64,000 nucleotides of DNA from Flavobacteriales bacterium (lineage in GTDB: Bacteria > Bacteroidota > Bacteroidia > Flavobacteriales > Flavobacteriaceae), in the NCBI GenBank assembly GCA_011524905.1, contig WTJI01000020.1, positions 10,747 to 74,746 on the forward strand, written 5' to 3'. Of the stretch, positions 55,271-64,000 are shown one piece after another. The notes under the pieces were generated by a model. That model saw only the letters and a program-made list of their open reading frames with translations, made no database searches and was not told where the DNA came from. Made by a program: the position numbers and the translations under genes. Position 1 is the first letter of the stretch. Every line of letters starts with the position of its first letter.

Positions 55271-57325
55271 ATGAACCGCAATAGATACCTTATCGGGGCC
55301 CTTCTTGTTTGTACCCTAACACTCGCTCAAATTGACCGAAGCGTCCAACCCCAAGCAGGTCCTGAACCTGAAATCAATTTTGGCACACCACAAGAATACC
55401 AATTCTCCAATGGCCTTACTTTAATGGTGGTAGAAAATCATAAACTACCCCAAGTTTCCGTTTCACTTCGAATTGACAGCCCGCTTTACACAGAAGGAGA
55501 AAGGGCAGGCATCAATGGGTTACTTACACGAATGATGGGAAAAGGCAGCACAAATGTGTCAAAAGATGCGTTTGAAGAAGAAATTGATTTCATGGGTGCA
55601 CATTTCCATTTTAACTCCGACGGAGCCCATGCCAGTTCGTTGACCCGTTATTTTCCGCGTGTTTTTGAACTGTTAGCCGATGCAACGCTGCATCCCAATT
55701 TTATCGAGAGCGAGCTGACCAAAGAAAAAGACAAACTGATCGAAGCGTTAAAAACAAGTGAAAAAGACGTAAAAACAGTTGCTAGAAGAGTAGAAAACCT
55801 TCTATCCTATGGCCCTGCACACCCCCGCGGTGAATATATTACAGAAAGCAGTATTGGCAACACTGATATGGCGGCCCTAAAGGCACAATACCAAAAAATG
55901 TTTCATGCCCAAAATGCTTATCTGATTGTGGTGGGGGATATTGATTTTGCCACAGCCAAAAAGATGACTAAAAAACACTTTGGTAGATGGAAAAAAGGAA
56001 CCGTAGCTACTTCCCAATTCCCTGCACCAACCAATGTAGCGCAAACAGAAATTGCTTTTGTAGAAATGCCAAATGCAGTACAATCAGAAATTTCGGCAAT
56101 TTTTACTTTTGATTTGGATAAGAAAAACCCCGACTATTATGCGGCGATGATTGCCAACCAAATCTTGGGCGGTGGTGGCGAAGCTCGACTTTTTCTCAAC
56201 CTTCGCGAAGACAAAGGCTACACCTATGGGGCTTATGCCTCTCTCTCGGATAGCCGAAAGACCAAAGCCCGTCTTCGTGCCTTTGCCAGCGTTCGCAATG
56301 CCGTGACGGATAGTGCCATCGTGCAAATGATTTATGAAATTGGACGCTTAGGGAAAGAATTTGTTACCGAAGAAGAGCTGGAAACTGTCAAACAAAAGTA
56401 TTCGGGTAGTTTGATCGGTTCGTTGGAGGACCCTGAAAACATTGCCAATTTTGCTTACAGCACCAAAACCCAGCAGTTACCCGAAGATTTTTACAACAAT
56501 CTACTCAAGAATATCAAAAAAGTAACCCGTGAAGATATTCAACGTGTGGGGAATAAATACTTTTCAGACAAACAATTACGGATTGTGGTTACTGGTAAAG
56601 GAAGTGATATCCTCTCGAACCTAGAAAATGTAAAAATGGGTAATCAAGTTCTTTCCGTAAAATATTATGACAAATATGGCACAGCAACAGTAAGGCCAAG
56701 TTTTTCCAAACCGATACCAGCAGGGATTACCGCCCAAACAATTATTGAGAACTATTTGGATGCCATTGGTGGCCGTGCGGCCCTTGAAAAAATAAAAAGC
56801 CGCCATACGGTTTACGAAGCGAATCTCCAGGGAATGACCATTCAAATGGAAGAGAAGAAAGCAGATAATACCAAAATGTCTATGGAAATCAAAATGATGG
56901 GGAACACCGTGCAACGTATCGTCATCAATTCCGAAGCGGCATTTATGGAAGCACAGGGTCAAAAAATTCCAATACCTGAAGCTCAAAAAGAAGCATCGCA
57001 GGCAAGCTTACCAATTTTCCCTGAATTATTTTTTGGTGAAAAAGTAACCTTAAAAGGAATTGTGGATAAGGATGGAAAAGAAGCCTATGAGATTCAAATT
57101 AATGAAGAAAAAACCTACTATTTCGACACAACAACCCATTTAAAAATTGCCGAGATAAATGTTCAAGATGGCAGCGCCGTTGAAACGAAAATCACTGCTT
57201 ACAAAGAAGTTAGTGGTCTGAAGATTCCTGAAACTGTGGTATCTCAGATGGGGCCGCAAGAAGTCAATTTTGTCTTGAAAAGTGTACGATTTAATTCAGT
57301 TTTTTCTGCGGCTGAATTCCAATAA
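55271..57325 (+). CDS. M16 family peptidase-like subunit (no HxxEH) with C-terminal LolA-like extension
   Basis: M16 fold text but INGLLTRMM instead of HxxEH; C-terminal ENYLDAIGGRAALEKIKSRHTVYEANLQGM domain. Confidence 0.88.
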   Translation: MNRNRYLIGALLVCTLTLAQIDRSVQPQAGPEPEINFGTPQEYQFSNGLTLMVVENHKLPQVSVSLRIDSPLYTEGERAGINGLLTRMMGKGSTNVSKDAFEEEIDFMGAHFHFNSDGAHASSLTRYFPRVFELLADATLHPNFIESELTKEKDKLIEALKTSEKDVKTVARRVENLLSYGPAHPRGEYITESSIGNTDMAALKAQYQKMFHAQNAYLIVVGDIDFATAKKMTKKHFGRWKKGTVATSQFPAPTNVAQTEIAFVEMPNAVQSEISAIFTFDLDKKNPDYYAAMIANQILGGGGEARLFLNLREDKGYTYGAYASLSDSRKTKARLRAFASVRNAVTDSAIVQMIYEIGRLGKEFVTEEELETVKQKYSGSLIGSLEDPENIANFAYSTKTQQLPEDFYNNLLKNIKKVTREDIQRVGNKYFSDKQLRIVVTGKGSDILSNLENVKMGNQVLSVKYYDKYGTATVRPSFSKPIPAGITAQTIIENYLDAIGGRAALEKIKSRHTVYEANLQGMTIQMEEKKADNTKMSMEIKMMGNTVQRIVINSEAAFMEAQGQKIPIPEAQKEASQASLPIFPELFFGEKVTLKGIVDKDGKEAYEIQINEEKTYYFDTTTHLKIAEINVQDGSAVETKITAYKEVSGLKIPETVVSQMGPQEVNFVLKSVRFNSVFSAAEFQ

Positions 57326-57343
57326 CTAAAAAAAATTATAGTT

Positions 57344-57379
57344 AAAACACACGCTTCACTTCGAAGTGTGTTTTTTTTT
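57344..57379. terminator. Rho-independent terminator
   Basis: AAAACACACgCTTC / GAAGTGTGTTTT hairpin followed by T9. Confidence 0.65.
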
Positions 57380-58243
57380 ATCCATAACCAAATAAACTCC
57401 CACCAAAATAGTTATGGAAGCTAGTGCGTGGAGCCACCCAAGCTGTTCCCCATCCAAAACACCCCAAAAAAAAGCTACTATAGGAAGCATAAAAGTAATG
57501 GAGGATGAAAAAACAGGAGAGGCAATTGCCACCAATTCATTGAACATAACCTTGGCAATCGCAGTTCCAAAAAAAGCTAAAATAAAAATGTAACCTATTG
57601 AGTGTAAAACTGAAGTGGTATGGAAGTTTAGCTGATGAAAATCAGAAAAAAAGAGAATAATCAATGCGGGTAACCCAATAGCCATAAAATTTCCCAGAGC
57701 AATTCCCATGGCAGTAACACCACGAATTTTATATTTGATGATGTTTATGTTCATTGCATAGCATAGGGCAGCAATGACAGCCAATAGGGTGTACATCCCA
57801 TTTTTGACACCCTGGCTTTGTAATTGATCCAAAACCAAAAACAAAGTCCCTGTCATGCCAACAAAAACCCCCAATAATTTCTTTTTCTCGAAGACAACAC
57901 CGAAAAAGATTAATCCTATTATAAGTGTAAACAAAGGGGTAAGACCGTTAAGAACAGCTGCAATTGCACTATCAATTTTGGTTTCTGCAAAAGCAAACAA
58001 AAAATTGGGAAAAAAAGTACCCAAATATCCAGAGAGTGCAATCCACTTCCACTTGTCTCGAGGAATGGTTTGAAGATGTCTCCAGCCAGCCAACGTTAAA
58101 ATGGAAAGAGTCATCAAAATTCTTAAAGACCCTAGTTGTAAGGGGCTGAGCCCAACAAGGCCTTTTTTTATAAGTATGTAAGAACTACCCCAAACTAAGG
58201 AAAGTAATATAAGGTAGAACCATTTTTTGTACTTGGATTGCAT
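57356..58243 (-). CDS. EamA/DMT family transporter
   Basis: LVWGSSYILIKKGLVGLSPLQLGSLRILM; about 10 TM segments. Confidence 0.92.
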   Translation of the reverse strand: MQSKYKKWFYLILLSLVWGSSYILIKKGLVGLSPLQLGSLRILMTLSILTLAGWRHLQTIPRDKWKWIALSGYLGTFFPNFLFAFAETKIDSAIAAVLNGLTPLFTLIIGLIFFGVVFEKKKLLGVFVGMTGTLFLVLDQLQSQGVKNGMYTLLAVIAALCYAMNINIIKYKIRGVTAMGIALGNFMAIGLPALIILFFSDFHQLNFHTTSVLHSIGYIFILAFFGTAIAKVMFNELVAIASPVFSSSITFMLPIVAFFWGVLDGEQLGWLHALASITILVGVYLVMDKKKHTSK

Positions 58244-58259
58244 CCCTGCAAAGGTGAGG

Positions 58260-58820
58260 CTATTTTTTGGGTTTCCAGGACAGAGTCTCCATCAAATGAA
58301 CTACGTCTTTTTCAATATAATCCAAAGCCGGTAAAAGCGAATCATAATTAGGGCGGCTATAGAAGTACAAGGATCCAACCAAAAAATGTTGGGTGCTGTC
58401 GGTGAGAAAAAACTGAAGTTGGGAAGCAGCATCACCAACCACCTTAAAAAGTGTACCATAAACGCGATTATCAGGATTGATAAAAAGACGTTCTGGAATT
58501 TCCTGTGCTTTGCTAATATGCTTACTAGGAAGTTTGTAGGCATCTGTTAACAATGAATCTAGATTTTTCGTAACGGGTACATAAGATAAATAAAGAGATG
58601 CTTTCATTTTTGGGTACACAATTGTGTAGGCCTGCTTAAGACCCCTCCTAATATTGGCTTGTTGATTATACTCAAAATTGAAGGGTGCTTGCTGTATAGA
58701 TTGAATATAGGCAGCATCAGGATATTGCAACTTCAATAAACCATTGGGTTTGGGTAAAAAATGGTCGCTACAACCCCAGGCAAGAAATAATACAACGAGA
58801 GAAAAAAATATACTTTTCAT
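58260..58820 (-). CDS. gldD: Gliding motility lipoprotein GldD
   Basis: Lipobox LAWGCSDHFLPKPNGLLKLQYP; gene order next to gldE; GldD-like body. Confidence 0.9.
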   Translation of the reverse strand: MKSIFFSLVVLFLAWGCSDHFLPKPNGLLKLQYPDAAYIQSIQQAPFNFEYNQQANIRRGLKQAYTIVYPKMKASLYLSYVPVTKNLDSLLTDAYKLPSKHISKAQEIPERLFINPDNRVYGTLFKVVGDAASQLQFFLTDSTQHFLVGSLYFYSRPNYDSLLPALDYIEKDVVHLMETLSWKPKK

Positions 58821-58826
58821 ACCAGC

Positions 58827-60140
58827 TTAATTCTTTGGCAAGGTCACTTTAATTTGCCTAATTCGTTTTCTGTCGACTGATTCTACTGTAAACTCAAGAG
58901 TTTCAAAATGAAGCTTTTGCCCGAGTTTTGGAAAGCTTTGACCTAATTCAAGGAGAAAACCGGCTAGTGTTTCTGCTTCTCCTTTAACTTTTTCAAATAC
59001 CTCTTGATCATCAATGGGAACCACCTTCAAAAAATCTTTTAGACTGGTTTTGGCGTCAAAGACATAGTTATAAGCATCCAATTTGGAGTAAAACAGGGCG
59101 TCTTCATCAAACTCATCAGAAATTTCACCAACGATTTCTTCAATGATGTCTTCCAGCGTAATGACGCCTTGCGTCCCCCCATACTCATCTACAACAACAG
59201 CAAGATGAATTTTCTTTTGCTGAAACTCTGTTAGCAAATCATCAAGCTTTTTATATTCAGGTACGTAAAATGGTGGTCGAAGTAAACTGTGCCAATTAAA
59301 ATCCTTTTGTTGCAGATGTGGTAAGAGATCTTTGATGTACAAGATACCCGATATTTCTTCTTGCTTTTCTTTATGGACAGGAATCCGAGAAAAACCTTTG
59401 TCTATGATTTGCGAGACAATATCTTCAAAGGAGGTATCCTCAGATAAAGTAAACATATCAACGCGTGGACACATAACTTCTTTGACTTCGGTATTGCCAA
59501 AATTGACGATTCCTTGTAAAATTTTTTCTTCTTCTAAGCTGCGTTTTTCTTCGGTATTGAGTTCTAAAACTTGAGACAACCTATCTACCGAAAACTCATT
59601 TTTCTGGTTTCTTGCTCTTTTTTCAAACCATAAGGTTAGTCGGCTCATTGGACTAGTCAAAACAAAAAGAAAATAGCGATCAATCAACTTGAGCAGTGGT
59701 GCCATTCTTTGCGAAAAGCCCAATGCATTTCGATTGGCATACACTTTAGGTACAATTTCTCCAAAAACCAAAATTAAACCAGTAATTAGACCTATTTCAA
59801 TAAGTAGCACCAGTAATGGGTTGGTGATTCCACTGAGATAAAGTGGACTTAAAGAGGCAAAAAGAAGTACAATGGCTATATTGATAAAGTTGTTTGCTAC
59901 CAATATAATAGCCAATAAGCGATTCGGACGTTCCAATAAAGAACGAATCAATGCTATGTTTTTTTTGTTTGCTGCTTCGGCTTCATTTAGTTGCACGCCG
60001 CTAAGCGAAAAAAAGGCAACTTCGGCCCCAGAAATCAAAGCTGAAGAAAAAATCAATCCCAGAAGCACCACAATTTTTATCCAAATAACAGGAGATGCTA
60101 TTGTTGTGAAAGTCAAAATAAATATGGGTTCTGGATCCAA
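58827..60140 (-). CDS. gldE: GldE-type CNNM/CBS-domain transporter-associated protein
   Basis: DUF21/CNNM N-terminus, tandem CBS, CorC_HlyC C-terminal domain (VVDEYGGTQGVITLEDIIEEIVGEISDE). Confidence 0.92.
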   Translation of the reverse strand: MDPEPIFILTFTTIASPVIWIKIVVLLGLIFSSALISGAEVAFFSLSGVQLNEAEAANKKNIALIRSLLERPNRLLAIILVANNFINIAIVLLFASLSPLYLSGITNPLLVLLIEIGLITGLILVFGEIVPKVYANRNALGFSQRMAPLLKLIDRYFLFVLTSPMSRLTLWFEKRARNQKNEFSVDRLSQVLELNTEEKRSLEEEKILQGIVNFGNTEVKEVMCPRVDMFTLSEDTSFEDIVSQIIDKGFSRIPVHKEKQEEISGILYIKDLLPHLQQKDFNWHSLLRPPFYVPEYKKLDDLLTEFQQKKIHLAVVVDEYGGTQGVITLEDIIEEIVGEISDEFDEDALFYSKLDAYNYVFDAKTSLKDFLKVVPIDDQEVFEKVKGEAETLAGFLLELGQSFPKLGQKLHFETLEFTVESVDRKRIRQIKVTLPKN

Positions 60141-60149
60141 AAAAATTAA

Positions 60150-60572
60150 TTAAAATGGAAGGTCATCGTCTGGGGGCGTATCAATACCCGAAGGGGCTTC
60201 TTGCGGTGTTTGTTTCGCCTGAGGATCTGTTTGCTTTTTAGTGTTCAGGAAAGTAAATTCATTGACATGTACTTCTGTAGTGTATCGATCAACTCCTTCC
60301 TTAGATTGCCACTTTCTTGTTTTGAGTTTACCTTCTACGTAAACTTTGTCGCCTTTGCTTAAATATTTTTCGCAAATCTCTGCTGCTTTATTTCGCAATA
60401 CAACAGCGTGCCACTCGGTGTTGGTGACCCGTTCTCCCGAGCTTTTGTTCGTGTAGGACTCGTTGGTCGCCAAATTGAAACGACCGACGCAGTCACCGCC
60501 GTCAAAATAGTGTAATTTCACGTCATCGCCTAGATGACCAATCAAGATAACTTTGTTTAAGGTTCCGTTCAT
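60150..60572 (-). CDS. ssb: Single-stranded DNA-binding protein
   Basis: MNGTLNKVILIGHLGDDVKLHYF...TEWHAVVLRNKAAEICEKYLSKGDKVYVEGKLKTRKW; acidic tip DDDLPF; start at internal Met 60572. Confidence 0.95.
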   Translation of the reverse strand: MNGTLNKVILIGHLGDDVKLHYFDGGDCVGRFNLATNESYTNKSSGERVTNTEWHAVVLRNKAAEICEKYLSKGDKVYVEGKLKTRKWQSKEGVDRYTTEVHVNEFTFLNTKKQTDPQAKQTPQEAPSGIDTPPDDDLPF

Positions 60573-60613
60573 AGTGCATGTTTTTGATGGGTTAACCAAA
60601 TATAACAAATTTC

Positions 60614-61648
60614 TTATACCCTTGTTTCTTTAATGAAGTTTGCAATGGGAACAGGTACTGCCAAACCATCTAACTCTTTTTTTGAATACCCTTTACATTG
60701 GACTTCACAGGCCTGAACAAACCAAAAATTTATTTCAATATGTTGGTGGGTTAATTTGTGTAATAAGGGTTGCTTCCATCGAACTGGCTTAGAGCCTCCT
60801 GTAGTATAGTCAGCGATAGCCTTTTCCAATAGTTTATGATTGGACTGAATACTTTCTTGTGTTTCTACCAATGGAAATTCAAATAATTTGTGCCATATAC
60901 CGGATTCTTTTCTTTGTTTTAAATACCATAAATGATCAGGTGTTTGAAAAATCAAGTAGTTGAAATAACGATACCTGATTTTTGCTTTTTTTGCTTTAAC
61001 GGGGTACTGTGCTACTTGTCCCCAAGCAAATGCTTTACAAGAAGAAGCCAAGGGACACACTGTACAATTGGGATTTTTGGGCACACATTGTAGCGCCCCC
61101 AATTCCATTACGGCCTGATTAAAGTTTCCAGGTGATTGGGTAGGCAATACTTTTTGCGCTAAGGCTTTAAAATGTTTAAATGCGACACTTGAAGGCACAG
61201 GCAAATCGATACCAAAAAAACGAGCATAAACCCGATATACATTCCCGTCTACAACTGCTTCTGGCAAATCATAAGCGATAGATGCAATAGCGCTGGCGGT
61301 GTAATCCCCTACACCCTTAAGAGCCAATAAACCTTTGAATGTTGTGGGGAATTTAGAATCGTAGGTGTAATATATTTCTTTGGCAGTACTGTGCAAATTG
61401 CGCGCTCTTGAATAATAGCCTAGGCCTTGCCAAAGTTTTAAAACTTGTCCTTCTTCTGCCGCGGCCAAGTCTGCGACCGTGGGAAAAGTTGAAACAAATG
61501 CTTCGTAATAGGGTAGGCCTTGTTGAGTTCGCGTTTGCTGCATAATTATTTCAGACAACCAGATTTTATAGGGGTCTTTTGTTTGTCGCCATGGAAATTC
61601 TCTTTTGTAGAGATCATACCATTCCATCAGTTTATTTTGCCAACTCAT
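60614..61648 (-). CDS. mutY: A/G-specific adenine glycosylase
   Basis: FPWRQTKDPYKIWLSEIIMQQTR, LKGVGDYTASAIASIAYDLPEAVVDGNVYRV, Fe-S cluster C-x6-C-x2-C-x5-C. Confidence 0.95.
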   Translation of the reverse strand: MSWQNKLMEWYDLYKREFPWRQTKDPYKIWLSEIIMQQTRTQQGLPYYEAFVSTFPTVADLAAAEEGQVLKLWQGLGYYSRARNLHSTAKEIYYTYDSKFPTTFKGLLALKGVGDYTASAIASIAYDLPEAVVDGNVYRVYARFFGIDLPVPSSVAFKHFKALAQKVLPTQSPGNFNQAVMELGALQCVPKNPNCTVCPLASSCKAFAWGQVAQYPVKAKKAKIRYRYFNYLIFQTPDHLWYLKQRKESGIWHKLFEFPLVETQESIQSNHKLLEKAIADYTTGGSKPVRWKQPLLHKLTHQHIEINFWFVQACEVQCKGYSKKELDGLAVPVPIANFIKETRV

Positions 61649-61730
61649 TGCGGTAAAGATACCAGTTTCGCATCAGTCCTTCGACTGTTTTAAATTGGTT
61701 AGTGAGAGTAGATTATAATTTATTAATGTG

Positions 61731-61738
61731 TATATTTG
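61731..61738 (+). promoter_or_regulatory. Predicted -7 box TATATTTG for HU gene
   Basis: Exact TAnnTTTG match 44 nt upstream of the HU ATG, continuing TATATTTGCA. Confidence 0.55.
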
Positions 61739-61782
61739 CAAGCCTTTAAATCGATAAAAAATAAATCTGTAAAAAAAATAAA

Positions 61783-62073
61783 ATGACAAAAGCAGATATT
61801 GTATCCAACATATCCGAGCAATCGGGCATTGATAAGTCCGATGTGCAAGCGGTAGTTGAAAAATTCATGCACGAAGTAAAAGAATCACTTGAAAAGGGAG
61901 AAAATGTTTACTTGAGAGGTTTTGGTAGTTTTATCATTAAAACTCGCGCCGAAAAAACAGGGAGAAACATTTCAAAAAATGTAGCTGTTCAAATCCCAGC
62001 GCATAATATTCCTGCCTTTAAGCCCGCTAAAGTATTTGTTCAGGGGGTAAAATCTAAAGTTCCCGTAGCTTAG
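61783..62073 (+). CDS. HU/IHF family DNA-binding protein
   Basis: MTKADIVSNISEQSGIDKSDVQAVVEKFMHEVKESLEKGENVYLRGFGSFIIKTRAEKTGRN. Confidence 0.95.
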   Translation: MTKADIVSNISEQSGIDKSDVQAVVEKFMHEVKESLEKGENVYLRGFGSFIIKTRAEKTGRNISKNVAVQIPAHNIPAFKPAKVFVQGVKSKVPVA

Positions 62074-62107
62074 AAAAAATTAATGTCAAATTTAACACAA
62101 CACTTGT

Positions 62108-62197
62108 ATGCCTAGTGGTAAAAAACGCAAAAGACACAAGGTAGCGACGCACAAGCGTAAAAAACGCAGAAGAGCGAACCGCCACAAAAAGAAATAG
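62108..62197 (+). CDS. 29-aa small basic protein (AURKAIP1/COX24-like; not in ORF track)
   Basis: Translated by eye: MPSGKKRKRHKVATHKRKKRRRANRHKKK*; matches the conserved Bacteroidota small basic protein found between HU and RNase G. Confidence 0.9.
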   Translation: MPSGKKRKRHKVATHKRKKRRRANRHKKK

Positions 62198-62329
62198 TGT
62201 GTTAGGACACACTCAAAATAATCCCAACGTTCATTGAAATTGTTTTTGAAAAAAAACAACAGGTATTACGCCTGATATTTATTGTTTAATCAGCCAACTT
62301 CCCATGAAGCTGGTACAAACCCGTTCAGA

Positions 62330-63883
62330 GTGAATAAAGAACTTATTATCCGATCGAATTCCTCTGCAGTTGATTTTGCTTTGCTCAAGGATGGAAAATT
62401 AATTGAGCTCAATAAAGAAGTGGAAAACAATAAATTTTCTGTTGGCGACATCTATGTTGCTAAGATCAGAAAATCTATAGCAGGGCTGAATGCAGCCTTT
62501 GCGAATGTGGGTCATGAAAAAGATGGTTTTTTACACTATCATGACTTAGGACCTCGATTCCCTTCCATGCTAAAATTTTTAAAACATATAAGTACAGGTA
62601 AGCAAAAAGACTATTTCCTAAAAAATTTTCAGTTTGAACCTGAAATACCAAAAGACGGCAATATTGATGATGTAGTTAAAAGCCAACAAACAGTATTAGT
62701 TCAAGTAGTTAAAGAACCTATTTCTACCAAAGGGCCGCGACTGAGTTCTGAAATATCCCTGGCTGGTCGCTATATGGTAGTTATGCCTTTTTCAGATCGC
62801 GTATCAATTTCACAGAAAATACAGGATCGTGAAGAAAAAAACCGTCTCAAAAGACTGGTCCAAAGCATCCGACCGAAAGGATTTGGAATTATTATCCGCA
62901 CGGTTGCCGAAGGCAAAAAAGTTGCTGAACTAGATGCTGATTTACAATCGCTTCTTAAACGGTGGAAAAATCTTTGTCAGCAGTTGCCGCGAATTGACAA
63001 ACATCCCACCAAAGTTTTAAGTGAAATCAACAGGTCTTCTTCTATACTGAGAGATGTTTTTGACGACAGCTTTAAAGGTATTTATACCGATGACCCCCAA
63101 ATGTTGGATGAAGTCAAAGACTATTTGTCAGCCATTGCCCCCAAGAAGCTGAACATGGCCAAATTGTACAACGACCGTCTCCCTATTTTTGAAAAATTTG
63201 GTATTGACAGGCAAATCAAAACCAGTTTTGGTCAAACCGTTTCTATGCAAAAGGGTGCCTATTTGGTCATCGAACATACTGAAGCCCTTCACGTAATTGA
63301 TGTGAACAGTGGTAACCGTTCGAACAAGTCTCGCTCTCAAGAAGATACGGCCCTTGAAGTCAACATGATTGCTGCCTCAGAGATTGCACGCCAACTACGC
63401 TTGCGAGATATGGGTGGGATTATTGTTGTTGATTTTATTGATATGGCGTCTGGTGAAAATAGACGCAAACTCTTTGAGCACCTTCGCGAGGCGATGAATG
63501 AAGACCGAACCAAACACAAAATCCTGCCCCCTAGTAAGTTCGGTTTGATACAAATCACACGACAGCGTGTGCGTCAGGAAATGGCTATTAAAACAAAAGA
63601 GCGCAATCCCAATCGAAATGGTGAAGTCGAAGCGCCGATTGTTCTAATCGACAAAATCAACGCAGAGCTTAACAAAGTTGTTAAGAACAAGCAAAATAAA
63701 GGACAAAGCATCAATTTGCATGTCCATCCTTTTATTGCTGCATATATAACCAAAGGATTTCCATCCATCCGTTTTAAATGGTGGTTAGAACATAATAAAT
63801 GGGTGCATATTGTACCCCGAAATGCTTACTTGTATTTAGATTTCCGTTTTCTTAACAAAGAAGGAAAACGACTTAGGAATTAA
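62330..63883 (+). CDS. rng: Ribonuclease E/G family protein
   Basis: NKELIIRSNSSAVDFALLKDGKLIELNKE; VIDVNSGNRS; DMGGIIVVDFIDM. GTG start at 62330 preferred over the TTG start at 62282 in the track. Confidence 0.93.
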   Translation: MNKELIIRSNSSAVDFALLKDGKLIELNKEVENNKFSVGDIYVAKIRKSIAGLNAAFANVGHEKDGFLHYHDLGPRFPSMLKFLKHISTGKQKDYFLKNFQFEPEIPKDGNIDDVVKSQQTVLVQVVKEPISTKGPRLSSEISLAGRYMVVMPFSDRVSISQKIQDREEKNRLKRLVQSIRPKGFGIIIRTVAEGKKVAELDADLQSLLKRWKNLCQQLPRIDKHPTKVLSEINRSSSILRDVFDDSFKGIYTDDPQMLDEVKDYLSAIAPKKLNMAKLYNDRLPIFEKFGIDRQIKTSFGQTVSMQKGAYLVIEHTEALHVIDVNSGNRSNKSRSQEDTALEVNMIAASEIARQLRLRDMGGIIVVDFIDMASGENRRKLFEHLREAMNEDRTKHKILPPSKFGLIQITRQRVRQEMAIKTKERNPNRNGEVEAPIVLIDKINAELNKVVKNKQNKGQSINLHVHPFIAAYITKGFPSIRFKWWLEHNKWVHIVPRNAYLYLDFRFLNKEGKRLRN

Positions 63884-63887
63884 TGTG

Positions 63888-63922
63888 AAACCGCCTTACA
63901 CACCGTAGGGCGGTTTTTTTTA
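63888..63922 (+). terminator. Rho-independent terminator after rng
   Basis: AAACCGCCTTA / TAGGGCGGTTT 11-bp stem (one G-U) followed by a T-run. Confidence 0.82.
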
Positions 63923-64000
63923 TTTCATAAATGTATATTGAAATAAAGTTGACTTTTAATAAGTTTATCGACAGACAAGCATAAAGCTTTACCAAACAAA

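Noticed and set aside
58260-63883. gldD-gldE-ssb-mutY-HU-rng block considered as a novel system
   Set aside because: This gene order is a well-known conserved neighbourhood in Bacteroidota.
1-64000. Prophage, integrative element, CRISPR, tRNA or rRNA
   Set aside because: No integrase, phage structural gene, transposase, repeat-spacer array or recognisable tRNA/rRNA sequence was seen by eye; a tRNAscan/Infernal run would be decisive.

Overview
This 64 kb window reads as chromosomal DNA from a Bacteroidota member, most likely a marine Flavobacteriaceae. The main taxonomic markers are gldD/gldE, an SSB-MutY-HU-small basic protein-RNase G block, SusC-like plug domains, DUF5916/DUF6503/DUF6150 proteins and TAnnTTTG-type promoter boxes. 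I see no rRNA, tRNA, CRISPR array, intact IS element or prophage. Recognisable modules are: GH3 beta-glucosidase; FMO plus alpha/beta hydrolase; TonB-dependent receptor plus DUF6503; GH16 glucanase; MFS-trehalase-GroES-like; small secreted protein-SulP-beta carbonic anhydrase; HxlR-hbd-EamA-crt-acd-etfBA; gluconokinase-gnd-GntP-SMP30-PCD; a tandem M16 peptidase pair; and the gliding/DNA-maintenance block at the right end. The most unusual items are: (i) a globin-transmembrane-pentapeptide-repeat fusion; (ii) an unannotated 35-aa Cys/His-rich microprotein ORF beside a compact DUF6356/small-membrane/membrane-anchored HNH nuclease cluster; (iii) two barrel-less SusC-type plug proteins, one fused to a TonB C-terminal domain; (iv) a GroES-like protein in a trehalose operon; (v) perfect palindromes overlapping or next to predicted promoters of several operons. 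All product names come from motif recognition by eye; no database search was run.
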